Shown: one piece after another, positions 12,929 to 25,741 of the stretch
How positions within the stretch are numbered: position 1 is the first letter of the stretch
Layout: each line of letters opens with the position of its first letter
Program-made: the position numbers and the translations under genes
The notes under the pieces: model-generated
Told to the model about the DNA's origin: nothing
The model's database searches: none
The model's input: only the letters and a program-made list of their open reading frames with translations
Source of the DNA: Limnanthes douglasii subsp. nivea
Taxonomy: Eukaryota > Streptophyta > Magnoliopsida > Brassicales > Limnanthaceae
Length of the DNA: 64,000 nt
Direction: 5' to 3'
NCBI GenBank assembly: GCA_036936605.1
Contig: JAUPFV010000002.1
Location: forward strand, 253,477,305-253,541,304

Positions 12929-13003
12929 TAAACGCAGAGAAGCCAACATAGGGATAAACGCAGAGAAGCCAACATAGGGGTAAACGCAGAGAAGCCAACA
13001 TAG
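12929..13003. repeat. 26-bp tandem triplication
   Basis: Nearly perfect copies of TAAACGCAGAGAAGCCAACA followed by TAGGGA, at 12929-12954, 12955-12980 and 12981-13003 (the last is partial). The copies differ at one base, so this is a recent expansion. Confidence 0.95.
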
Positions 13004-13355
13004 GAAACTCTAAGTTTCTTTATCAAAATTCAACTCCCTTACATCGTAAACAAAATCTGTTTAAATAAGGGTTCGAATGAAAACCCTAATACGAAAATAC
13101 CAAAAATGCCCAAAAATAATAAAAATTTGAAATAAAATAGTAAACGACTTTGAATGCCCAAAAAACGCCATATGTCACGGGCATAGCTGGTGAGTTCAAC
13201 TCGTGGCGTCGTTCCCTTCGAAATAAGGTGTTGTGGGTCAAAATCTGACACCAAGAGTTCTGAAACTGTCAATTTGCTGCATTCTTCGGGTGATCGTCTG
13301 TCTTCATAAATTCTAGCGCTAAACTGTCTGCATCAAAATTTATGTTTAAATTTAA

Positions 13356-13360
<5 letters not shown>

Positions 13361-13416
<56 letters not shown>
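13361..13416. repeat. (TA)n microsatellite
   Basis: About 28 uninterrupted TA units. It is flanked by AT-rich sequence (13004-13360 and 13417-14300) in which I see no gene. Confidence 0.97.
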
Positions 13417-13420
<4 letters not shown>

Positions 13421-14379
13421 CTAACACTAATTAATAAATATTTTGTTATTAGTTAGTGGTTAATATATAGTTTTAGTAGCAAATTATTTTTTAATTAATA
13501 ACAATGAGACCTCACCTTTAACAAAATAAAATATTGAAAAATCTATATAAACTAAATTAAGTTCATTTTTTTATATAAACAAAGTTAAACTATTTTTTTA
13601 CTAAATAAATAGAAATATAAATATAAATTAAATGGGTATTCGTCTCTTTTAACAATGCTGTTAAATAAAAAACATAAAATAGATATCTGCCTGATCCTAA
13701 CGGATACCCATTATGATTTTCAAACTGCTTCCGCCAGGCACAGGCAGAGATACCTATTAATATTATCCCGCAGAACCTTTTCTTTTTCTCCATATACAAA
13801 ACGACTTTTGAATCTTCGTTTTTTTATCATCTCGATAACAGCCTGTTTAACGTGGCGTATCGTCCGGCCAGAATGAGATAACGGATGTCGCGTTAATCAT
13901 ATCTATCAAACTGTACCTATAATAATCAATGTGATTTAATAACATTTACATTTTTCGGTTAGATGGAGTTGCATGAGAATCTTAATACCGATAGTATTTA
14001 TTTACAACAACCGCATAGACTAATTGTACTGTCATCATTTAATCTCTGCTTTTGATACAGTACCACACCTTTAGTGGGATTGACAAAACCCTAGTCTAGA
14101 TTTGGTAATTATGAAGCTAAATCCAAGTCGATAGGTGAAAGGAACTTTATCTGTCAAACAAATATCATTCATTCGTGAATGATTGGTATATATTGATTTC
14201 GAAAGCATCTGAAGATTAATAAAATTTGACGAATATTACTACTTTCAGATAGTAAATATTTCATGTAGTATGACAAAATATGGCATCAGCCGTAACCCAC
14301 ACCTACGTTGTCCAAAATCTGGTCCGACATTCTTACTAACAACATATTCAAAAAAAAATTCCATTTCCGATTTTAAAAT

Positions 14380-14980
14380 AGTGTTTAAAAAAAATATATT
14401 TTTTGTTAAGTTCTTTTGAGATTCTTTAATATCTCGGATAAAATTTCAATTTGTCGATTTTCAGTATTATATTTCACGATCATGTTATCGATGTATGCTT
14501 TAATGTTTTCCGGATTATTCCTCATATATTCGATTGACACGTTTTTTGATAAGTTGATCGAATGTTTTTAAACCAAAAAACATTTTCTTATAACAATAGA
14601 AACTTCTTTATGTTTGAAAAACAATATACTCTCCATAGTTCATATGCATTTTGATCTGATTGTACTCCAAATGCGCGTGTATACATAACGAACTTCATGA
14701 TTTGTGATTGCATCAACTAACTGGTCAATATGAGGCAAAATAATTCATCGTTAGGACACGCTTTATTCAGGTTGTTAAAGTCCGCATCGTCCATTATTCT
14801 TTACCACCAAAATAGTATTAGTAATCCACATCGGGTGCCTCGATTCTCGTATATGTCCCAATCTCATTAATTTGAATCACTGAAGTATTCTCGTCAATTG
14901 GTAAGTTTAAAGAAATTCTCATAACAACAACCGGAGTAGCTTAAACCGAATGAATTCATGAAGAGTTCTCTCAATTCCGG
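14380..14980 (-). pseudogene. T2 reverse-transcriptase fragment (Tat)
   Basis: Minus-strand frames give scattered reverse-transcriptase signatures in the right order, across several frameshifts: HIRESR-like, DFNNLNKACPND, DQLVDAITNHE and YNQIKMH. They match RT of T7 (GHIKEV, DFTDLNRAFPKD, DQLVDST, YNQIKLH). Only about 60 bp separate this from the primer-binding site, so gag and protease have been deleted. Confidence 0.65.
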
Positions 14981-15034
14981 ATTGTGTCATCATCATTGTT
15001 AAGAAAAAAACTAAAAATCTTTAAAAAAAAACAT

Positions 15035-15054
15035 TTTCTCAAAGACGGCGCAAA
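15035..15054 (-). other. T2 primer-binding site
   Basis: On the minus strand this reads TTTTGCGCCGTCTTTGAGAA, a mildly decayed version of the T7 primer-binding site. The T2 5' LTR should extend rightwards from about 15055, but I cannot fix its outer edge (perhaps 15400). Confidence 0.65.
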
Positions 15055-15659
15055 ATTTTATAAGAGAATTCCTCTTCAAATGAATAACTAAGACAATAAA
15101 TTTAAATCGGAAAAGAAATGAAAATGTATTTAATATTGTTTTATATTAAATTTGTGATCAATCCTCAAATAAGGATATTGGTGTATATTTTTGAAGTTTA
15201 CATAAGATAATTGACAATTATATATGTTCCAATGAATAATTTACATGTGTCTTTTAGTTGTAACCGTCAAACAAACTTTCTTGATAACCTTTTATACGAT
15301 AACACGTGTAAATACAGTTATAATCGTCTAACAAATTTTATGTATGCTCATCATAATTCTTGAAACGTCCGTCTTTATAATTCTTTGTTTAACCATCGTC
15401 ATAATTTTCATTTAACCCTCGTTCCTTATAATCTTTATTGCCCTGCTTACTCCATGCATTTTAAGTTGAAACAAAAAGACTTGAAGACTATACAATGTAC
15501 TAAATGCTTTCTTATACAAGGAAAGAACAAGACTTAGTTTGTTACTCCAATTAAAACTAACTTTTTAACAATTGTAATTACTTACATTTACCGACCTATA
15601 TACTACTTATTGACATAATATGATTGATGGAGTATGGACCAGTTTTTTCTATAGAAGGT

Positions 15660-16460
15660 CATGCTTCATTAACATCAACCAAAGCCCTAAATAACTGTCG
15701 TGAAAGGCTTGACCCAATCCATACACTTTAGGTCAGGCAGTAGGGTTTGTTGTGACAACTATCACCATCGTTAGTTAGTTGCCTCTTCAATACACAATCT
15801 TATTTCTCTTCTTCTGCCCTTTCTCTTCAAACACTAGGCTCAAAGCATTAGCTTAAACCTTAGCTTCCCTTTAAGCTTCAATTTTTACTGTATTATCTTA
15901 TTCATTTGGTAACCTTACTTATAATGTCTTTATAAGGAAGATATGTTATGCAGATCATATTTTTAGTGGTCGAATTTATTTTTGAAGGGTTACGATTGTT
16001 TTAGATGTGTATCTCAAACTTATAAATAGAGAAAATGGATTAAAATTTTGAATAAATTAGAAAGTTTATCGTGAGAAGAGATGAGTTTGGCATACGGGAT
16101 CAGACTGACACCGTTGTCGAAAGTTTATACTAATGTGTTTTGGTTTTCAGTTTTCAATTACATTGGCCATGGCACGCTTAAGGATTTCCTAATTGGTAAT
16201 ATGATTTAGATTTTCCTACTTCAGTTTCTCTCTAATATTGATATTTTTATGAACTATTTCGGAGATATTGGACATAACTTCTCTTATTCTTTTCCATCCA
16301 AATTGTACAGTTTATCGTAAATTGTGCAGTTTCTTCTTCTAAAAGATGTTAAATGTCCACGGTAGCGAGATAAGCGAGAAGGTGGAGATGTTCGGTCTTC
16401 TGTGAAAGATGATGGCAACGATTCTATAAATCCACCAAAGTAAACTTCTCGGCTTTTTCA
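15660..16460 (+). other. Possible promoter and exon remnants of an unknown gene
   Basis: Pyrimidine-rich, 5'-UTR-like sequence (15780-15900) is followed by an exon-like piece at about 16150-16195 flanked by TTTTGGTTTTCAG and a GTAATATG donor. A short frame ending at a TAA follows at about 16372-16442. No family is recognised; this may be a degraded gene or chance. Bases 15055-15660 and 16590-18650 show nothing definite. Confidence 0.2.
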
Positions 16461-16533
16461 TTCTGCGAGTCATGATAATACTACTGTAAAATTTAGTGAT
16501 AAAATGAAGAAACTAACTAGCATTCTCTATTGA

Positions 16534-16559
16534 TTAATACTGCTAATTAGCAGTATTAA
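16534..16559. repeat. 26-bp perfect palindrome
   Basis: TTAATACTGCTAA followed by TTAGCAGTATTAA forms a perfect 13-bp-arm palindrome. A second, imperfect version (AAAACTGCTAATTAACAGTT then TTAAAATTTT) follows at about 16562-16597. Confidence 0.9.
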
Positions 16560-18649
16560 AAAATTTAAAACTGCTAATTAACAGTTTTAAAATTTTAACA
16601 ATATTAACCTATTTTTTAAGCAATTTTGAAGTTTTTTCCGAAACATATCATATAAACAACTTGTTTGATTCGTCTCGTAAATATAAACACAACGGTGGTT
16701 TCAGATTTATTTTTAGAATTGTAAATCAAAAACTACGTTAAAAAAATTATTATTTTTTATTATAAATTATTGAATAATATTACAACGAAAGTATTATAAT
16801 AATTTGGTAAATGCTTGGTACCAAATTTAAATAATAACCATATTTGGAAATGTCGATTTCAAATAATATTGGTCTATTTTATATATAAGGTTCTATTGTC
16901 GAAAGTTAAGAATTGGAAAATAAATTACGTCCAAAGTTTTGTGACAAGTGTTTAAGGTTGCCACTAGATATTAACATCTAATTGCAGCTATTATTATATT
17001 TTTCGTTGCTGGATTGTTACAACGTATACATATATGATTTTTCACGTTGCTCCTCAAAGTAGTAATGCGGCTTTTACAAAATTGGATTAATTTAAAAATA
17101 TGTCTGAAATACATAAAAGAAAGAAATTAATAACAAATTCAAACCTTTTAAAATTATCATTTTTTAAGTCTTATCTTTTAGTTTTTTAAATCCGTACCTC
17201 CATATTTCTCACGTTCATCAAAAGTTATTTGATTTATATAAAAAAAATATCACTTTTATATTTATATAATAATATTATAAAAATAATTGTTGTTAAAATA
17301 TATAATAGGTATTCCATTTATTTTTCAGAAAAAAAAATCAGCACTCCATATTTTCCAAAAAAAACATTGGCATCCAAAGTTTTGTGTAAAAAAGAGGCAC
17401 GCGTATTTATTTGTTTGTAAAAGATATATGGTAGTCTATATGGAGCCATCTTTTTAATAAATATGACTAATAATATCTGCAAATTGTTGGCAACTAATAT
17501 CAATCAATTTAATGAGTATTAGTTTTTTCTCTGATCGCCGACAGTACGTAATAAAAATCCAGACAATATCCAATTTTTACTCGAGTGTATAAATGGTAGA
17601 AACTGCATTTATTTGGCTGATCAGACTCGGATTAAAAAACACACCTAATTTACAGAACGAAATTGTGTTTTATCCAACTGTTTCCACCAGAAATCGCATC
17701 TGCATTGTGAGGCATCCCAACATATCTAATAAGAAACAAAACGTAAGACAAGACGTGAACAATGACAATACACATCACCTCTGTATTTTATGATAAAGGG
17801 ATTAACTGTTGTGACCTAAATATTCAATAGGAATGAATGGTTGTCCAGCCCAATGTCAGAAAAAATGAAATATCTGCGCGTCCAATTTGTATCCGTACCT
17901 TTTGGTTGTTTAGCCTTCATTAGGATTTATTCGAACAAATTTTGAGAGTTGAAGATAACGGTTAGGTTTTCATGCTTTGTATGGCCCTATAAAGTTAGTT
18001 TTTCTTTTTATGTTTTTTATTTTTTTATTGTCTTTCTATATTTCAGAAATTTATATTATTAGTTCTCTGCACATGTGAGAAATCAGAAACTTGCATGTGG
18101 TAGTCTATATATCACAATTTTTTTTTATTATTGATTTTTAAAATTTTCAAACTCGAATTCCAGAATCACATTCTTCAAGTTTTTGGAGACTAATAATGAA
18201 ACAAAATATCAATTTTTGGATAACACAAATTTCTCAAACATAAAAGATTTTAATAGAAGAGCACAAAATAATTTAGTTTAATAAGAGATATTAGCTTCTT
18301 TCCAATATTCAAATTTTATACAATACTTTTATGTTAAATATTTATAATATAAAATAAATCATAAAATAATATATATTTAACTCTCTAGTTGAATTTCGAT
18401 CGAATCTATTGATATATTATATATATTATTTTTAAAAATATTCTAGTCTATTTATTTTGATTATGAAAAATAAATAAAAATATTTTAGGGACGAGAGACG
18501 ATAAATGAGAAAATAGATGAGATTCGCAGTTTATGTTTAATGTACTTTTCTTTTCTTTCTTTTTTAGGTTTTTTTTTAAAATGTAGTTGATTGTTTTTCC
18601 AAATTTTAGTTAGAGAAGACGATAAGTTACGACATTGGCAAATTATGTG

Positions 18650-20930
18650 AGAATTTTTTTTTTCCATTAAAAATGAATATTTTTGCAATTTTCACTAAAG
18701 AGTGAATATATATCTAGTATCTTTGTTTGCTATTTTCATTAAACACTGAATATATTTTAACCCTTTATGTTTTTACTTGACCCTTTTTATTATTAGCTTC
18801 TCTATACTTGTATTTTCAAATTTTGGATCTAACTGCATTAAGCTCATATTGTAAGGATTAAATTGGTTATTGTAATGTCGAAATCGCACCCATGCAACCG
18901 TAAACTGGATCTCTTAGTTTCACGTTAGCTTCGTATACATGATTATTTGTTGTGTCTGCTATTAAATCCCCAGGTACTTCCTGAATATTATATTGTTATA
19001 ACAGACAGTATTAGTGAAGCGTTGCATCTGCTCTTAAATTCTTATATACTTTCTGAAACAGACAGAATTAGTGAAGCATTGTTGATAAAAAAATATTAAA
19101 ATTAAAACCTAAGTTTGATAAGATATGACTAGATGTATGATTTTTATTTGTGTGAGGAGTTAATGATTAAACAATAACACTATGTTGAAGACTATACTTG
19201 ATCTCAAATCCCGGAGATAGAAAATATCATCACTGGTATATAAATATGGGTATACCTAGTTTTGTGTGTTTTAAAAAAATAAAACCAATGGTATTTTTAG
19301 ATTTTTTTTTTCGAGTTAATGTTTAAACGATACGGACTTTTAAAAAATTTAAATTTATAGTATAAACGAAGAAGATACAAATAGATGCGAAACCTTCTTT
19401 GTTTTGCTATATGAAAACTTTTTTTGTTTTTCTAGATGTGAATTAAGGCCCACTATTATAGATGCTAGATGTGAAACCATCCCACTAGATGTGAAACCAT
19501 ATAATGAGAAACCTCTGTAAAATATATATTCTTTAAAAAAATCAAAACATATTATGAGTGGTACTAGTTTTGTTCGTCTTAAAAAACAAAACCAATGGTA
19601 TTTTCAGATTTGTTTTCCGAGTTACTGTTTAAAAGATACGGACTTTTAAATTTTTTGAAATTTATAGGGTAAACTAATAAAAATGTGAAACCTTCTTTGA
19701 TTTGCTAGATGTGGTTTAAATTTTGTACTACTAGATGTGAATTCAATCCCACTATCTTGGATGGTAGATGCGAAATCCGCCCACTAGATGCGAAACCATA
19801 TATTGAGAAACGTGTGTAAAATATATATTTAAAAAAATTCAAAACATATCATGAGTGGTACTAGTTTTATTCGTCTTAAAAAACACAACAAATAGTATTA
19901 TTGGATTATTTCGAGTTACGGTTTAAAATATCTTAATTTTTTTTACATTTATTTGTAATAGGTTTGTTGGATAAGTCTTACATGGTAAGTCTCCCTTTTA
20001 TTAAACACCTAATATATCTCTATCATTTTTATTAAAGATTCACTATCTTCTTTTATTTATATTTTGGATTTCATTTACACTGGTCCCCCATCTATCATCT
20101 AGCATTCCTAGATGTGATACCGGTGTAAAATATTTTTGATAGATGTGAGGTCAATATAAAATATTTTTTAGATGATATATGGTGGACTAGAAGCAGTGTA
20201 AAAGAATTAAATAGATGTGAGACTAGTGATAGATATAGAAGAGGCTAAAATTGAAACAAATTCATTAAAACTAAATATATATCTAATAGTTTTATTAAAA
20301 ATTAAATATTTTTGCAATTTTCATTAAATGGTAAATATATCTATAACATGAAAAACTAAATATTTTTGCAATTTTTATTAAATAATAAATTTATCTCTAA
20401 CATTTTCATTAAAAACTAAATATTTTTACAATTTTCAGTAAATTTTATTAAAGAATGAATATATCTCTAGTATATTTGTTTGATACTTTCATTAAATACA
20501 CAATATATCTTTATCATTTTCATTAAAGATTCGCTATCTTCTTCTATTTCTATTTGTCACCTTTTATACTCGTCTCGTATCTATCATCTAGCTTTGATAG
20601 ATACGAGACTAATATAAAATATTTTTTAATAGATGTGAGACTAATGTAAAACATATTTTAGATGATAGATATGAGACGAGTGATAGATATAAGACGAGAG
20701 TAAAAATTTTTTATAGATGTGGGATGAATGATAGATACGGGATTAAAAAGCTTAAATGTTAGACTAATGTTAACTCGGCTCACGAAAAATAATAAGAAAA
20801 TTCAAAGAATATTATGAATGGATCTAATTTTCTTAGTTTTGAAAAAAAAAACTAATGATATTTTCGGATTTTTTTCCGAGTTGTCGTTTAACAGATAGAG
20901 ACCTTTAAAAATTTAAATCGAAAAAAATAA
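18650..20930. repeat. Diverged tandem and interspersed repeats with an AGATGTGA motif
   Basis: A unit of about 300 bp recurs at about 19257, 19563 and 19860 (CTAGTTTTGTTCGTCTTAAA ... GAGTTACTGTTTAAAAGATA ... AGATGTGAAACCATATAATG). A fourth partial copy lies near 20820. Between 18660 and 20540 a shorter AT-rich unit (CATTAAAAACTAAATATTTT TGCAATTTTC-type) recurs. The motif AGATGTGA(A/G)AC appears many times. No protein coding is seen. This could be a decayed non-autonomous DNA element or an old satellite. Confidence 0.6.
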
Positions 20931-21612
20931 AGAAATTAGAATGTATAGACATGTTTGATCATATAATATAAAAATGTATTCTAGATATAGTGTTTGTTAA
21001 AAATATTTGGGTCTTAATTAGTAATGTGATAGTGGGATAAGTCTTGATTAGTACTCACCTTTTATTGTATGGTATAAAAATAAAATAAAATAAAATTATT
21101 GTTTATGTATACTTTTGAGCTTTTTCTGGAAAACTAAATCCATAAACATTGTAATACAATTCGTAGGGACATACCCCCGTTTTAAATAAACAAAATAACA
21201 AATAGACAAACAAGACAACAAACATCAAATAAAATGATAATTAGCATGTATAGTAGAGGTATATGAGACACCCCAACGAGTCCTATCATGGTCTATAAAT
21301 CCTAGCGGAGACCTATAAGCAATACGAAATTATGCTCTTCGTATTCTAGTAAGCCAGTGGATGTTGATACTATGAAATCTGTAGCAGATCTCCGAGAGGG
21401 TACGATAGGTTAACATCGAGCCCAATATGGTAGTGTCGGTGAAAATTCTAGCATTTCACTCTCCCCGTAGGTACTAGAATACATCGCATAATTCATTACA
21501 CTAAAAATAACCAAGGTCATTGGATGAGGGTGTCCTAATACTAGCATTGTGTAGCCATTTGAGCCAATTACAGGTTGTGAAAGGGAAAAATAGTTTTCTA
21601 AAGCAAGCTTAA

Positions 21613-23476
21613 TTAAGTGGTTGATGAAAAGTTGTTACATAAAACACAAGTTGCGGTATCGTAACCCAACGTGAGTAGCTTGTTCCTTGTAGTCAATTTC
21701 TTAAACATGGTCAACCAAACGATAAAGGATTGTCGGGAAATATTGTGTGTGTTCCTGATATGATTGTCCCAAGAAACTTGGTGCCATGAAGGTCTGATGA
21801 AATGAGAAGAGTTATTAATGGTCAAATTTATATTATTATTCTAGAAAATGAGGCAAATTCATCAAGTCCTTCCTTGACAAGATTAAAAGAGTTAGAGTTA
21901 GCACGATAGAAGATCATTAGATGGTACGCAAATAAAATGTTAGTGATTTTATACTTTTGACATTTTCAATGGAAACTAAATTAATGAGAACTTGCAAAAA
22001 AGAAGGCGGATAAAAAAATGATAAAGGGTCCCCTTGTCTAAGCCCTCGTTTCCCACTAAAGGGGCCAAAGGAATTACTATTGATGTTGATCAAATACGAG
22101 GCGGTGAAAATGTATTGAATGATCCAACCAATCATGCAATTTGGGAATTCCATAACATATATAATTTGAAAAGTAGACGTTATCGTGTGTTATCGAAGTC
22201 TTTCATTATATAAATCTTCAAGTCCACCCACAAACGTTTCCTATTAGTATGATACCCATGGAGAACTTTTTAGGATAGAAGGATATTATCAGAAATACTA
22301 TGACCCTCAATGAAGGTCGATTGCGACAAGTCAATGAGGGAGGGCAGTGTTTCCTTAATTATTTTTGTAAGGATCGTAGAGATGGCCTTGTATATGACAT
22401 TACAACACACGATGTGCCTAAATTCAGAGAGAGAGGTACGACTATCCGTCTTGGTAATAAGGGTTATAAGAGTCTTAGTCTGAGTTGGGTCCATCCGATT
22501 GAAGCGAAAGAAGTGGCGGATAGATTTTTTAAGGTTTTGGTCGATTATTGTCTATGAGGATTTGAAAAATCTGGCATTGAAAGGATTAGGTCACTGGCTT
22601 TATTACTATCGATGTTGAATATTTTTTGACGTAATCTCATTATTAGTGATAGGACGGACCATGTTGGTTTTATTTGTCTAGATAAATTTCAAGGGACCAA
22701 AATACGACATTGGTTTCTTTGTATCTATGAGACTAAAGAAGTGTTTGACGAATATATCAGTCATTATTTTTTAGTTGGAACAGGGAATACCCTTCTGGTC
22801 ATTGATGGCGAGGATCTTGTTTCTAGCAATACCGGTTTTGATGTTATAGTAGAAGAAATTTGTTTTATAATCTCCAAGTTTAAGCCAAGTCTCTCGAGAT
22901 ATTTTCTAAAAGAAGGGGTTTTCAGCCCTGCTGAAGAAGATGTAGTCTTTTAAGGCATAAATTTCTACCTCATTGAGAAAGGAACATTTAGGTTAATTAC
23001 CAAGGCATGTTGGGCTTGGGTAATGGTATTACGAGCATTAATCACTCAGTCAGATGCTACTGAATTCTCTTTCAGTAAAGCAAGTGAGTGAGTTTTGGAG
23101 GTGACTCAGCTTGGTAGTGATAATGGACATAGTCATGCCTTTAGTGAGGAGAGACCATGTATTGAGGACTATAGAAGTATAGCCACGTTGGGTTTGCAAC
23201 ATGTTAAAAACCCTAAAGGGTTTTTTGGAAAATTGTTTAGGGGTGCAAAGCAATAAGGTGAGTGTGGTGTGGTATGGTCAAAGGTATCTACATAGTCATA
23301 ATGACCTATAAAATTAATAAATAATGAGTCTCATTGGCTATTAACTAGGACGCGGTCAATTCTTGAAGCGAACATTTTCAATTTTCATCTTACACCAAAA
23401 TAATTGAAGCCCATTAGAACATACGTCGCTTAGCTCACCTTGATAACAACATTTTTTGAAATCATTTGTAGACTAT
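21613..23476 (-). pseudogene. LINE ORF2: endonuclease end, reverse transcriptase, zf-RVT
   Basis: Reading leftwards: ELSDVCSNGLQLFWCK and IDRVLVNSQ (end of the endonuclease, near 23440-23340); KPFRVFNMLQT and SRETWLKLGD (linker, 23250-22830); TLITLITKTD, CCNVIYKAIS and ISDNILLS (RT, 22494-22270); then GKRGLRQGDPLS (22153-21917). WHQVSWDNHIRNTHNISRQS and FIVWLTMFKKLTTRNKL with CVLC (21825-21613) are the RT zinc-binding domain at the C-terminus. The catalytic FADD segment between RT and zf-RVT is not recognisable, so part of the RT is deleted. Confidence 0.82.
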
Positions 23477-23820
23477 TGATGGTAAAATCTGGCTGAGGGG
23501 TATTTTTGGTAACATATTTAGAATTTTAAGGGAAAAGAGAGACATAATCGAGGTGCTAGCTATTAATGTACAAAGAGTATCCACTCACTCCTTTAATAAT
23601 GTTTTTCAGCCAATTTATAGAAGATTTTAGCTGTATTAGCTTATTGGATCTGCTCAAAAATATGGTTAAGCCTTATGAGCTCTCGGGCCCAGTAATGTTC
23701 AAAGTAGACATGCTACTTAGTCAACAAGAATTCAGCTCACATGACATAGTTTTCTATTAGGTCTAAACTATATTCTAAAAGAAATTCGATCCTCACTATC
23801 AGTAAAATTTGACCCTATCA
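23477..23820 (-). mobile_element. T3 3' LTR
   Basis: This is the left copy of the direct repeat. Just to its right, the minus strand reads CTAAGGGGTTTGTA, the polypurine tract, comparable to CTCGGGGGCTAC in T7. Confidence 0.8.
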
Positions 23821-24242
23821 TACAAACCCCTTAGTTCTCACAAAGATCTCTTTGGAGGACTAACAAAAATCTCTTTGAATTTAATCAGTCTTTAATATCT
23901 TCGAATCTGAGGATTTCTTCGAAATAACGAGTCTATAATATTTTCAAACGACCGTATTTTTCGTTTTTCCTTAAGTAGTAAATAAATTTGAACTTGTTTT
24001 GAAGTTGAAAAAGTAATCATTTTACAGTCTCATATTTGGACACGTGTCAATTGTTCATTAGACTTCAGAATTATTATGCCCTATGTATATTGAACCAATT
24101 AATGATTGAAGCTTCCACTCCCCTACTGACGTTTCTTCTTTCGTAGAAACCTTATTATTGATTGCACCTCTACTTAGTTTTTAGGGTACTCAAGATTCTC
24201 TTAATATTTCATTAATATGACTCTTGAGTACTCATAATAATC

Positions 24243-24252
24243 TCTATATAAA
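24243..24252 (+). promoter_or_regulatory. TATA-like box of the T3 antisense gene
   Basis: CTATATAAAC in a block conserved with T5 (36643 and 60917): it is followed by CTAATCC/CTAATTCC and then a shared leader ending in GTGTTTGTAT. Confidence 0.6.
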
Positions 24253-24606
24253 CTAATCCTTCTTCTTTTTTGCGTATCTTTAGAAATACAGAAAACATTT
24301 CATAAAAAATCCTTTGTGTTTGTATATTTACTGCTAAAACCGCTTTAATAAAATGTGGTTAGCTGAACCTTTCTGAAATAGAAGAAGATAAAAAAAAAGG
24401 TTAGACAAGTTGCATGAATTCCTATTTCCTCACCTCCAGTTATCACTACTTAAATTATTGACTATGGTGGCATTTACCCTTATAACATTTCCATACCTTT
24501 AGAACCTTCAGTAACATGCCAATCATTTATTGTTTCAAAAAATTCTTCATCACTAACACAATCTCATAAAGCCACCATTCACCGGACTCTTTCAACATTT
24601 AGAGCT

Positions 24607-25741
24607 ATGAGGTCAGATTCAGAGGATGCTACCCCTATTAGGGTAACTAGGCAGTCGAAAGGAAAAGCTAAAGCCATTATGGAACCACAAGTTTTAACTG
24701 ATTCTGTCCAGAGCCAAATCTAACCTAGATTCAAGTTGGTACAATAAGCAGCACTAGCATCCAACCTATTTGCATGTCGGGATCAGAACTAAAAATAATT
24801 GAGGATATCATAGATGACCTTAGCGAGGATTATACCCTTGAAACGTCTGGTCAAACAAAGGAAAATATGAAGCCTTTGATTGAAAAATTTTGAACAATGA
24901 GGAGGATTCATGGTAAAGGTGAAGTAGTAGAGAAAGAATGTGAGGAACTTCCGATCTCATTGGTTGGACATGTCGGCCCTAATTTCAAGAAGGTAAGGGT
25001 AACGTACCTTTTAGAAATGAATCAAATATCTTATGTGTACTTTATTTCGAAATAAATGGAGGTTGTTCGAACTAAATGAGGATTTCCCGATGCAATAAAA
25101 GTTAGATTTCCTAGGTTTGGGAAGACTTCAATGACTTGTTACTCTAATAAACTTATTGTCTACGAAGAGGTGTTGAACTGTGGACTTCAATTTCTCCTTA
25201 AACCTGAGATTGTTAGATAATTTCATCTAGTTATATTATGTCCGAGCCAGGCTAGGTCGAATTCCTGGTTCACTTTAATTGATTGCATTATAGCATATCG
25301 CCTCTCTAAAACTCCAATGTTCATGGAACATATGGCGGCTATTTCTAGGTTGTGTAGTAAGCTCAAAATTCCCTTCTACTACTTCAACACGAGGAAAGAT
25401 TACAAGGTAGTAGACAATCTGTTGGAAGCATATATGATATGGAAGAATTGGTTTTTTTTTATAAGCGGGCTATGGGAAAATGACAAAAATATTTCTTCCT
25501 CTAAAAGAAATTCGAGCATGCTCACCAGGTTTTAGAAAAGCCCAGGTAATTATCTTTAAATACATTTTTCTTATTTGTATGAAAAAATGGTTACTTAGAT
25601 ATTGAGATTAAGTTTATTATCTTTGCAGTTATTCTGAATCATTTTATGCACTACCCAAAGGATGCTCAAGTCACTTTTGAGAAACTACATGATATGGCCA
25701 CTTGTTCAAAGCAATCAGCTAACCAATTTTTAGTATTTACA
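24607..25741 (+). pseudogene. T3 antisense extra gene (aORF), partial
   Basis: It starts MRSDSEDATPIRVTRQSKGK, which matches the T5 start MRSDSENFTPHRVTRQSK. Bases 25317-25535 encode the putative gypsy-type transposon domain (MAAISRLCSKLKIPFYYFNT, NLLEAYMIWKN, SGLWEND). A GT-AG intron at 25546-25628 is followed by KDAQVTFEKLHD. The rest of the gene is lost at about 25742, where gag sequence begins on the other strand. Stops are present. Confidence 0.7.

Noticed and set aside
13590..13876. Small open frames on both strands near 13.6-13.9 kb
   Set aside because: Short, overlapping on opposite strands, no domain and no promoter or splice context that I could support.
17229..17503. Overlapping small frames on both strands
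   Set aside because: AT-rich chance frames dominated by Ile, Lys, Tyr and Phe, with no recognisable content.
22741..22953. Plus-strand open frame, extendable to about 22650-23255 with few stops, looking like an unknown gene
   Set aside because: The opposite strand reads as the LINE endonuclease-RT linker (SRETWLKLGD and neighbours), so the open plus frame is an antisense shadow.
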